The notes under the pieces were generated by a model. The model searched no databases, was not told where the DNA came from, and saw only the letters and a program-made list of their open reading frames with translations. A DNA stretch of 64,000 nt from Cystobasidiopsis lactophilus (Eukaryota; Basidiomycota; Agaricostilbomycetes; Agaricostilbales; Chionosphaeraceae). The position numbers were made by a program, and so were the translations under genes. Below, piece by piece: positions 11,940 to 21,370 of the stretch. The stretch's first letter is position 1. Every line of letters starts with the position of its first letter. Location of the stretch: contig BCIO01000007.1 of NCBI GenBank assembly GCA_001599975.1, positions 190,595-254,594 on the forward strand, in the 5' to 3' direction.

Positions 11940-13543
11940 CCATCGACACACGCAGATGACCGAGCGAGAGCAAGAGAGCGCAAAAATGAGGCAGAGGAGA
12001 AGTGGGAGGTCGCCAAAAGAATGGAAGGAAGGAGGGTCGAGCGGCAGCCAGTCAGTGCTGCGTTTCACGGCTTGCAGATTCGCGGCGGGTGGCGTACCTT
12101 CTTTGATCTCCTGTTCACCAGCAGCGACCGACCATGGCCCGCGTTGCTATCGTTTCCGTTCGTAGAGCGCGCAAAGATTTGGTGGCGGGGTCCCAGCCCG
12201 TCGTCCTTTTGTCTCGTTCTCAGGCTTTCCCTTGCTGACCTGGTGCTCGGATCCCTTTGCTGCCTTCCCGCTCTGCCTGCTCCCAACTGAGTCTGTGGTT
12301 GGCTGCTCGACAAGCACAGGTGGTCACGCCTCAAGCTCCGGGACGACGAGGGCCGGATGCCGGGTGGATGTGAATTAAGGTTTGGTGTTGCTTGCCTGAG
12401 CCCTCTTGCTTTGGCTCTACGAAAGGCAAAATCCTTTTCCTTCGGTAGCGTCGACGACGACGACCTTTGGAGTCGGTCAACAACAGCAGATGCGGATCAG
12501 CGCGCGTTTTATTACCAGACCAAAAGTGCCCCGGCTTGTTTGCCTTAGGCGCGGGCAACTCGCCTGTCGATGGCTTTCTTTTTCTCACTGAGGGGATTGC
12601 CCGTATGCATGCTGTCGTACGCCTTGCTATGTATGCCCAACGCCAGCAGTCAAACGCCGCCGCCACACAGCGCGCTTGCACAATCGGCTTGCCTCTCCAA
12701 TTATTTGTCCACGCACCCACTCGGCCGCACCAGCTTATCGAGTCACAGATCTGGACATGATCACATGTTAGTGTATAAATCGACCGCCATCGAACCAGCG
12801 GGCTGGCATCGAAGCGCCTTGCTGACCTTACTTTTGTCTGCCTCGCGCGCCTGGGCTTGCCTTTGACCCAAGGAGTCAACTTATCCCAAGCCTCGTTCCC
12901 TTTGCCATCGCCTTTTCACAAGAAGTCGCCGCCCATCATACTTCGAGAGTCTCCGAGGCCTCCCACCAGCAAGCACTCCACTCGGTGAGAGCCGACAGCG
13001 ACCCGACTCAACGGCTGCAGATCCCGGCGTATCTCGGTACGCGGTTGCGCCCTCCAATTTGTTGACCTTTGGGGTTCCCAACAAGCCTCCCAACAGTTAA
13101 TTGCGCAGGAGCAGCGATTCTGAACAGCCGGACACGGTTTTGGAGACGGGAGATCCAGCGATCATGGCGAGCGCCACCGATATTCCTTGGCAACCACCTG
13201 CGCCGTCCTCTATAACGAAGATGGTTGTTCAGCGAATGCACGGCACTACTGAACTCTAGCAAAGGCCGTCCAATTCAAGAGCTGGGAAAGGTCGGACGAA
13301 AGGGCGGCCATGCTGAGGCGTGGCTACCGGAGAGACGTCGCTGGGCTGCTTTACGCACAGAACTTATCATCAAGCGTGTAGTACAAATGTTGCATTGCTA
13401 AGGTGGACCTCTTTGTCACTCAAGTATGGACAGCATGTGGCGCTCTGCCAGGCAGGCAGGGCCTCGAGCGCATGATTTCCAAAAGGCTGAACAGCAGCAC
13501 TGTCGCTAAGCCACCCTCCTCGACAGATTGCGGTGGTTGCAGA
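11940..13543. other. Long intergenic region, RGS promoter side
   Basis: About 1.6 kb upstream of the RGS start and downstream of the first SOD gene. Open stretches exist on both strands (longest 12331-12879, minus, Arg-rich) but show neither conserved motifs nor plausible splice links. Probably a long promoter or 5' UTR of the RGS gene. Confidence 0.5.
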
Positions 13544-15140
13544 TCACTCGTCAAGGAGCCTTCCTGAAGCCAAAGGCGAGCAAAGTCTATATATGAAGAG
13601 TTTCTTGGACTCTTGCCAGTTGACGACCTGTGAGCAACTCAACGCACCTAATCAACACGAGTGTGGTGATATAGTAAGGTGGGGTCACTCACGGTCCAGA
13701 ATGCCTGTGAGGGTTGGTCGAATGCCTCAGACAACGAAAAGATCTTGGGGGAGGGCGACCCTCACCTTGAGATAGTCGGGCTTGACGTTCCTGTGAGCCG
13801 TTGTATTAGAAGAGAATCACCATGTGATAGGAGGGAAGCCTGAGCTCACTTGTACTTGAGGTAGAAGGCGTGCTCTGTGGCGGACGGTCAAATCTTAGGA
13901 CTTGCTTCAAGTAAGAGGGAAGACAGCTAGCTCACCCCACATGTCGCATCCCTGTGTAGTCCCATTCCATGTGAGCACCCTCAATCAGTGCTACAATAAG
14001 GGAAAGGACCACACCAAAATGACCTTAGCGCCCAACAGCGGGTTCTGGTCCTTGGTAGTCTCAATGACCAGCTTGCCGGTGTCGTTGGACTTGCCGAGCC
14101 AGGCCCAGCCGGAGCCTTGGATGGAGGCGGCCTTGGCGTTGAACTTGGCTTGGAAGTCGGACAGGGAGCCGAATTGCTCTTTGATCGCTTTTCTGCAAAT
14201 TGGAGGCACTTCTCATCTCAGGAATGGAAGAGATGAGGGAGTAGGGGACAAATTGCTCGAGAGCCGAGCCGGAGGTCAGCTTGGTGGCGTCCGAGCCGGT
14301 GGGCGCCAAGTTCAACCTGTGTGCAGCTGCGTAGGCAAAATCCTCTAGGGATGATGGGGATCAGGCACTCACCAGAACAGCGAGTGGTTGATATGCCCTC
14401 CTCTGTTGATGGAGCCAAGCCGTCAGCCGATTGGAGAGGGCTAAAAGGAGGGAGCACCACGAACCCATTGAAGCTGTGAGTCAACGCAAAGCAACATATC
14501 AGCCATCGCTGCTGATACCTTGGGTAGTGCAGAACTCACTTGATGGCAGCCTGCAGCTCGATCTGCTTGGCCACATCGCCGGAAGTGAGGGCTTTAGAAG
14601 AGGACTCCTCGGCGGCGTTCAGGCCATTGACATAGCTGTGGCCCAACTGTCTTCGATACAACGTAGCGTTGTAGTGTAAGGTAGTGGAGACGTACGTTTG
14701 ATGGTGCTTTTGATGATGCAGGAGCTGTGCCAACATTCCTCGCAACTCAGCTTGAAAGCGGAGTTTTAGGGTAGGGAAAGGTCTTCGCACCATGATCTCC
14801 TCAGGGATGGCAAGCTCCAAGGCCTGTGCTTACGAAGAATGCATTGATGAGCACTGGATAGCACTCATAAAGTGGGAATCCGAAGCACATTGTAAGCATA
14901 GGGCAGATCCGGCAGCGAGCATTGAGCTGAGAGGTCCTTTTCGAGCCTGTCAGCTGTGCCTCGAAGCTGTTGGTAGCCTTTCGACACTCACATGCAACCA
15001 AAAGACAAAGCAGAGCAAGCCTTGGCACAACCGAGCCTTGACAGCAGCCAAGAAGGAAGGCCTTGCCGTTCAAGCCTTCGGCCTGCATTCAGGACACCTC
15101 GGAGCGCCAGGGATTAGGGCAACAAGGCAGCACAGTCGTA
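13544..15140 (-). CDS. Mn superoxide dismutase, tandem copy A (5' end degenerate)
   Basis: Converts superoxide to hydrogen peroxide. The body is intact and nearly identical to copy B: SLPDLPYAYN, LLHHQKHHQTYVNGLNAAEE, GGHINHSLFW, GSGWAWLGKSNDTGK, GCDMWEHAFYLKYKNVKPD and AFWTVVNWQE, carrying the metal ligands His, His, Asp and His. It has the same set of about a dozen small exons. Two things differ from copy B. The first exon, which encodes the mitochondrial presequence in B, has TAC where B has its ATG and an in-frame TAA at 15114-15116, and the final exon loses the normal KRFAA end, reading on as ESKKLFIYRLCSPLASG to a stop at 13544. It may be a pseudogene in the making, or be read from another first exon as a non-mitochondrial form. 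Confidence 0.7.
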
Positions 15141-15506
15141 CTGCTAGTGATAAGGGCAGAATTCCTGATGCAAGTCATGGAAGAAGGAGAAGAGACCTCG
15201 TCGCCACCTCTTTCGGCTCAAGGCCGAGCTCGAGAGGCATTCGTGGTCCGCTCACTTGCGCTCATCATATTGCGATAGATTGATCATTAGAACTAAGCAG
15301 ATGCATTTGTGCATTGGCAGATATCATTTTTTGCATTCCTTCGAGTTTTAAGCTATTGAGATTCCGTCAACTCTTGATCGTTCTTCCCTTGAGCACGGAA
15401 ACGCCGAGAGATCAGGCTGGTGGTTCGTTCTTGATGAAGATTTTAGACAGAAGGTCTCAAGAGGCAAGCGAACCAACCTTTCACCCTGCTGTAGGAAGTC
15501 GGCACT

Positions 15507-17055
15507 TTAAGCCGCGAAGCGCTTCTCGGCCTCTTGCCAGTTGACGACCTGTGAGAATCACAACTGGGCTTTCAATACGAGTGTGTTGGTATAGTAAGAT
15601 GGGATCACTCACGGTCCAGAATGCCTGTGCGGGATTCCGTCGGTGTGAATCAGAGAAAGAAAGAACTGATTTTGGGTGACGCCGATCCTCACCTTGAGAT
15701 AGTCGGGCTTGACGTTCCTATGAGCCGCGAATTTAGAGGAGAATCACCATGTGATAGGAGGGAAGCCTGGACTCACTTGTACTTGAGGTAGAAGGCGTGC
15801 TCTGTGGCGACCGTCAAACGCTGGCACTTGCTTCAAGTGAGAGGGAAGACAGCTAGCTCACCCCACATGTCGCATCCCTGTGTAGTCCCATTCCATGTGA
15901 GCACCCTCAATCAGTGCTACAATAAGGGAAAGGACCACACCAAAATGACCTTGGCGCCCAACAGCGGGTTCTGGTCCTTGGTAGTCTCAATGACCAGCTT
16001 GCCGGTGTCGTTGGACTTGCCGAGCCAGGCCCAGCCGGAGCCTTGGATGGCGGCGGCCTTGGCGTTGAACTTGGCTTGGAAATCGGACAGGGAGCCGAAT
16101 TGCTCTTTGATCGCTTTTCTGCAAGTTAACAAGTCACACTGCATCTCAGGAATGGGAGAGATGAGGGAGGATGGGGACAACTTGCTCGAGAGCCGAACCG
16201 GAGGTCAGCTTGGTGGCGTCCGAGCCGGCGGGCGCCAAGTTCAACCTGTGCACAGCCTGTAACAAGAAATCCTCAAGGACAAGGGGATCAGGCACTCACC
16301 AAAACAGCGAGTGATTGATATGGCCTCCTCTGTTCGCCACAGCTTGCCTAAGCCAATCGGAGAGGGCTAAAGGGAGGGAGCACCACGAACCCATTGAAGC
16401 TGTGAGGCGCCACATCGCACGAATCAGCCTGCGCTGCTGATATCTGAGGTAGTGCGGAACTCACTTGATAGCAGCCTGCAGCTCGATCTGCTTGGCCACA
16501 TCGCCGGAAGTGAGGGCCTTGGAGTAGGACTCTTCGGCGGCGTTCAGGCCATTGACATAGCTGTGGCCCGACCGTCCTAAGTACAACGTAGCGTTGTAGT
16601 GTAAGGGAGCAGGGACGCACGTTTGATGGTGCTTTTGATGATGCAGGAGCTGTGCAAGAAACACCCGTCGAAGTCAGCTTGTGAGAGCGGAGTTTTAGGG
16701 TTCGTCGCACCATGATTTCCTCAGGGATGGCGGGCTCCAAGGCCTGTGGTTCAAACAAGTCATTGATGAGCACAGGGCAAGACTCATAAAGTGGGAATTT
16801 GAAGCACATTGTAGGCATAGGGCAGATCCGGCAGCGAGTATTGAGCTGGGAGGCCGAAATTGGATCTTCAGCTGCGAGTGCCAGCTACATGCGAGGGTCT
16901 CGACACTCACCTGCGACCAAGGAGGAAGCGGAGAAAGCCCGAGCGTTGCCAGCTTTGACAGCGAGCGCCGGGGCGGAGGTGACGTTCCAGCTTCGGCCTG
17001 CGTTCAAGCCAGCTCGGAGCGCCTGGGACTTGGGCAACAAGGCAGCAGTGATCAT
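15507..17055 (-). CDS. Mitochondrial Mn superoxide dismutase, tandem copy B
   Basis: Detoxifies superoxide in the mitochondrial matrix. Start at 17055, MITAALLPKSQALRAGLN, an Arg/Ala/Ser-rich targeting presequence with no acidic residues, then SLPDLPYAYN and ALEPAIPEEIM. Metal ligands are visible in LLHHQKHHQTYVNG, GGHINHSLFW and GCDMWEHAF. The ending VVNWQEAEKRFAA is normal for the family, stop at 15507-15509. The gene is cut into about 12 exons, some tiny: a 12-nt exon (AFWT) at 15613-15624, a 16-nt exon (GCDMW) and a 25-nt exon (NVKPDYLK). One intron (16119-16185) has a GC donor, GCAAGT, needed to keep frame between SGSALE and KAIKEQFG. It lies just downstream of the inhibitor-2 gene's divergent start (104 bp between starts). 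Confidence 0.9.
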
Positions 17056-17158
17056 TGTTTAAATCACAAGTTGCGCAGAAGGTGGTCGGAGCTGGACAAG
17101 CGTCAAGAATCGGGGTTGGTTTCGCTCCACCAAGCCGCTCAGAGTGACAAGTGACAGG

Positions 17159-18270
17159 ATGGCGACGGCAATGGAGACGGACCGCTCTTCCTCCTCGACT
17201 CGTTCATCTGCTGCCCACATTAGCTGTGTATAGCTGAGCTGACTATAGGCGGACAGGAGCAGACACGCAGCAACAGCGGCCCAAGGGCATCCTCAAGCAT
17301 CCTTCCACCGACGGCCGCGAGCCCCGCGAGCACGGGTCAGCCTGGTGCCTCTACTCTATATACAATCACTGTATTCAGGACGAGGACCGCGACAGGTCGA
17401 ACTTGACGTGGGACGAGCAGAACCTCAACTTCAACGAGGACCACAAAGACGCAAAGGTTCTTGCCTCTACCTATATACAGTCTCTGTATAATGGCTTATG
17501 AAGGCGCAACAGATGAAGATCTCGGAGCCCAAGACGCCGTTTGTGAGGTACGACGCGGAGACGGACACCGTCATGGACCTCGACCGTGCGTCTCTTGCCC
17601 TCCCATTTAGCCTCGCTATTCAGGCTCATTGAGCGTTGGTGATGCTACAGAGATACCCGGGTTCGAACTCGGCGCGGCGGACCCGACAGCGTACAACTCG
17701 AGCTCCGGCTCAGGCCACTCGTCCCGTCATTCCAGCTTCACCTCCTCCCGCTCCGGCTCCAACTCGCTGCCCGGCTCTCGACGGGGCTCAGACGCGGGGG
17801 AGAAGAAGGTCGACATTGTGCTCGACGAGACCCTGCCCGCGGGCGGCTTGCCGGAGGAGGACAGCGACGAGAGCAACTGGGACGAGGCGACCAGGATCAA
17901 GCATGCCGTCTTCAAGAATGTGCGTTGCGGCCCCCTTTAACTTCAATCAGTCAAAACGTGCTGATGTTGGTTCGGGTCCGACACAGATGCGAAAGTCTCA
18001 TTGTGGGTTTGCTCTCACCTTTAGACACTTCAGAATGTCTCAAAGATGGTGCGTAAACCACAGACGGCAACGAAGCCGAAGCCCTGCGACTGGCCAAGCA
18101 GCTCGAGAAAGAGTGGGTGGCGCTTTCCTGCCTTAAGCAAACTTTGCGCTTTGCTCAGCCTTCCTGACTCGCCCACAGAGAGGAAGAAGAGGAGGAAGAG
18201 ACCGCGCGCCAAGTCCCACCTTTGCCAAACACCAACGGCTCCTCCTCGCTGACCAATGGCAACTCGGCTT
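17159..18270 (+). CDS. Protein phosphatase 1 inhibitor-2 (Glc8 family)
   Basis: Binds and regulates the catalytic subunit of protein phosphatase 1. Start MATAMETDRSS at 17159. The diagnostic docking motif QRPKGILKHPSTDGRE lies at about 17275-17325, followed after an intron by NLTWDEQNLNFNEDHKDAK and KISEPKTPFVRYDAETDT, the second conserved region with the TP phosphosite. A Ser-rich exon (17630-17920) has poly-acidic DEDSDESNWDEATR. The last exons give EAEALRLAKQLEKE and a short EEEE tail, stop at 18268-18270. At least six short introns interrupt it. Two of them contain near-copies of the same 30-nt sequence around ctatataca (see findings). About 230 residues, as expected. Confidence 0.85.
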
Positions 18271-18583
18271 GAGCCTGTGGCGGACTCAATATGTCGGATG
18301 TAGTTTCTTTCGATCGCTGATCTTGTTTGATAGCCCTTGTAACAATTCCTCACTCGCGCGCGCACGCTCTCGTTTTTTGAATTCTTGAATCGCCGATACA
18401 TGTTCCACTGAGTTGGCGTTCACTTGGAATCGCAAGCTGGACGGACTTTCGACTAGAGAGTCCGATTCGCCACCAAGTCCAAAAGAGAAAGAAAAGGAAC
18501 AGATGACATTTCAAGCTGGAACACGGTCAAAGTATCTTAGAGGCATATGGCAGAGCGTCACCCAAAGTGAAAAACCCCGGGCT

Positions 18584-18975
18584 TTAAGACGTAGTGCCAA
18601 CGCCACCGGCGGCCCCTCCACCTCCGCTGCGCTTGCCCCTGCCACCGCGCTTCCGTTTATTGCCACCATCGGCGTCGTCGCCGCCGCCAGTGGTGTTGCT
18701 AGCCTGCCACTGAGGCGCAGGGTTGGCAGGCCTTTCACGCACTGATCCGCGCCGCCATGGTCAGTTAAGACTCTTCGAGCGGGGGGATATCAGAGGGAGA
18801 ACGTACTGTTGCGGGTGCGGATGTAGTAGGCTTGGCGAGTGCCCTGCACCTGGCCGGCCACCCAGAAATAAGGCGTGCCGGAATCCAGCCCGTGGACTTG
18901 CACGGTCGCGCCGTTGTAGCCCACGTAGGCGAGGGAGTGGGAGTGCCACTGGACGGCCCACGCCTCGGTTGCCAT
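18584..18975 (-). CDS. Small protein with basic Gly/Arg-rich tail, unknown
   Basis: Two exons. Exon 1 starts MATEAWAVQWHSHSLAYVG at 18975 and reads as short beta strands (GATVQVHGLDSGTPYFWVAG) ending YYIRTRN. After an intron with a GTACGT donor the second exon runs RERPANPAPQWQASNTTGGG and then KRKRGGRGKRSGGGG, stop at 18584. The basic RGG-like tail suggests RNA or nucleic-acid binding; that is inference. I do not recognise the family. About 115 residues. Confidence 0.6.
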
Positions 18976-19699
18976 TGTTATCTGATGAGTTCGGTCGTGT
19001 GGTGGTGTTGTGCGAAATGGAAGGACAGAGGAGGAGCTTGGTGGATTCTGAGAAAAGAGGAAGAACCCACGGCTTTTTATAGGCAGGGGCCTCGCAAAGG
19101 CCGTCGTGTCGCCTTATAATCCGGCGCAGTCGAAGACGGCCATACTCGGCCTGAGGAGCTTGCGGCCCTCAGAAACGGTGGTGTGACTGCTCGGAGGTTG
19201 CGGCCGTTTGGGAATGCTGAGTCAATGAGAAGACCTACGGCCACAGGGAGATAGGTGGTAGGCATGAAACCCTTGGTGTGACAGTGCCATACCTTTGTGC
19301 GGATGTAGGGCGTTTGCACTTGGCAGAGGCCGCTGGGTCAACCAGAAGGCTTAGATGCGAGCCGGACACGTCCCCTCACCCACACCGCACATAGGACAAT
19401 CGGGTATAAGAGACGGATTTGAACCAAAAAATACTGGCGGTTGCGAAGCTGGACTAGCTCCGAGCAATGGGAACGCCCACCGGAAACGTTCCGGCAAGGC
19501 TGGGACAAAACATCGAGAACCATTCAGCGGCAGAACAACGATAGAAGATAGATATTGATTGACGCTAGCTCAATTGCGGCCATCCTGAAGGGCAAGCATG
19601 CCGGAGGGCACAGAGTGGCACAGTAGAGTTTCAACGCCATCAGCAACCGCAAGTCTCGAATGCCTCAGCCGACAAGCAACAGAACGCGAGTACGCAGAG
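18976..19699. other. Intergenic
   Basis: No supported gene. At 19290-19330 the plus strand shows gtgcggatgtag, which also occurs at 18816-18830 in the small gene above, and the minus strand there reads TPYIRTK next to a GT donor. This could be a decayed partial copy of the small gene. Confidence 0.4.
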
Positions 19700-20836
19700 T
19701 CAACAATACAACACCAAAGCCAACAACGTCGGCCAGAACCAAGAGGACGCCATCAGGTCCACCCAGTCCAGCACATCCAGCACCAAGTCGGGTGCTTCCG
19801 AGCTCGACAGGGAATCCGCCGTTTCGTATGCTTCTGGCCCAGCAGCGGACGATTCAGTGAAAGCGGACAAGACCGAGTTGGTGGAAGGATCTGGTGTCCG
19901 GGAAGAGGAAGAGTCGCCGACACGCGAACTGTGCTTGGGCGATTTGGCACTCCCGGACGTGGACGTCGTCTCAGGAGTAGAAGTGGAGTTAGAATCTGAC
20001 GGTGTTAGAAGCCAATATTGAGAGTCATCGTCCTTTATCCGCGCGGACATGGTCAGGGCGAGGGAGCCAAGCGCGCAGGAGAAGGGCGCGCACCTCGTCC
20101 GCTTCTTCCAGGCAGGTCGACTTGTTCTTTCCAGTGGTCAACCTCAGACATGCCGATAGGGCTCGGGCGGGCATGTCTTCAATGTGGTCGGTGGCCACAA
20201 TCATGTAGGATTTGGGTGAGGTGGCGCGCGGGACGGTGAGCCAGTATCTGCATCGCCCTTTTGAGTCGAGTAGGCTACCAGGGAAGAAAATAACCCACTG
20301 CTTAGCCGGCCTGACCGTGGTGCCTTTCTTGGTGACGCAAGAATAAAGCACTCCGGCGTCGTCACACCCGCACGCCACTTCGACCCCGGTAGATTGCGTG
20401 CAGGTGCAGTTGGTGGACCACTGTTGAGCAAAGGTTGTTTGCGTGATTATGACAGCTTTGAGTGAAGACGACTGACCTGGGCTGAAAGACATCGAGGGTT
20501 GGTGGCCTTGCTGATGGGGGAAAAGACGATCCAGTCGGTGCTGTGACCATACGGCTGTGTGCCGCCCTCGAATCAGGACATACAGATAGACACAAGGGTC
20601 GTACGAACAGTCAGCTGGATGTCACTGGGATCACCAGTTGGGGCCGGCCAAAAGTCGTAAGGCGGCGCGAACTGGATGGCGGCTCCAGTCTTCGCGCTCG
20701 TAATGTGAAACGATCCCTCTAGAACCTCGGCTCTGCTCGCTAATTGCTTGTTGAACGCAAGCTCAGAGGCGCTGATGGACCCCAAGGCGGGCCGGATCAG
20801 GACCAGCGAGCAAAGCAGGCCCGCTAACAGCCACAT
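19700..20836 (-). CDS. Secreted, Ser/Thr-rich, probably GPI-anchored protein
   Basis: Start MWLLAGLLCSLVLIRPALGS at 20836 is a signal peptide with likely cleavage after ALGS. Exon 1 continues SISASELAFNKQLASRAEV to SDIQLT. Exon 2 reads TQPYGHSTDWIVFSPISK, exon 3 STNCTCTQSTGVEVACGC and KKGTTVRPAKQWVIFFPG, and the last exon is a Ser/Thr/Pro-rich stalk (SNSTSTPETTSTSGSAKS) that ends in a short hydrophobic tail WFWPTLLALVLYC after small residues, as in GPI-attachment signals. Cys pairs in exon 3 fit a disulphide-bonded ectodomain. Likely cell-wall or surface protein; the family is not recognised. Intron phases agree between exons. Confidence 0.65.
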
Positions 20837-21370
20837 TCATTGGTCGCCGCGTCGTCGTCCGGAGCCAGAGCACAAAAAGAGGCATGTACAGTGTGCTCGA
20901 GAGGGGGCCCGAGGCCGTATTCAGGTGCGACACACTCTACGACCGAAGTCTGCAAGACAAAGGGACGAACTTGAAAACCTGCACGGCAAGTGGCAAGGCC
21001 GCCTGGAGCATTCGTCCAGCTCTCGTATATCTCAATGAAGCTATGGAGGTAGAAAGTGCTGGCAAGGAAAGCGACATGGACGGAGCGAAGGCAAATCGCG
21101 CAGATTGCCGCCACCCGAGCGAACTCAGCGCAGCCGGTGGCCATGCGACTAATGGGAGGCACCTAGAGCAAAGTTCTATCCAGATCAAACGTCTAAACAT
21201 CTGCTTGGGTCAAAGAAAGCACGTAGCATTGCCCTCCTCGTCCACCCTCCTCGTCCATTGGCCATTACTAGCTGCACACCTCCCGAAACCTCGCCCACCT
21301 GACCGCTTGATGTTTGCGGATGGCCCTTGTGTCAGTTTGATCGAGCACCCGACTGAATCAAAATTCGGGG
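20837..21370. other. Intergenic
   Basis: Promoter side of the secreted-protein gene and 3' flank of the next minus-strand gene. A plus-strand open frame from 20884 runs into the 3' exon of that gene antisense; its composition gives no reason to call it. Confidence 0.5.

Larger units (their letters stand above)
13544..17055. repeat. Direct tandem duplication of the SOD gene
   Basis: The units at about 13.54-15.14 kb and 15.51-17.06 kb match in exons and also in introns; for example the intron around 13970-14030 and its partner around 15890-15950 are almost base-identical. Conserved introns point to a recent duplication or to gene conversion between the copies. Exon 1 and the 3' end have diverged most. 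Confidence 0.85.

Noticed and set aside
12331-12879. 182-codon minus-strand open frame upstream of the RGS gene
   Set aside because: Arg-rich, no motifs, and lies where a long 5' UTR or promoter is expected.
19380-19460. Possible tRNA (ggttcaaatcc on the minus strand)
   Set aside because: The T-arm stem does not pair beyond two or three bases and no acceptor or anticodon stem can be drawn.
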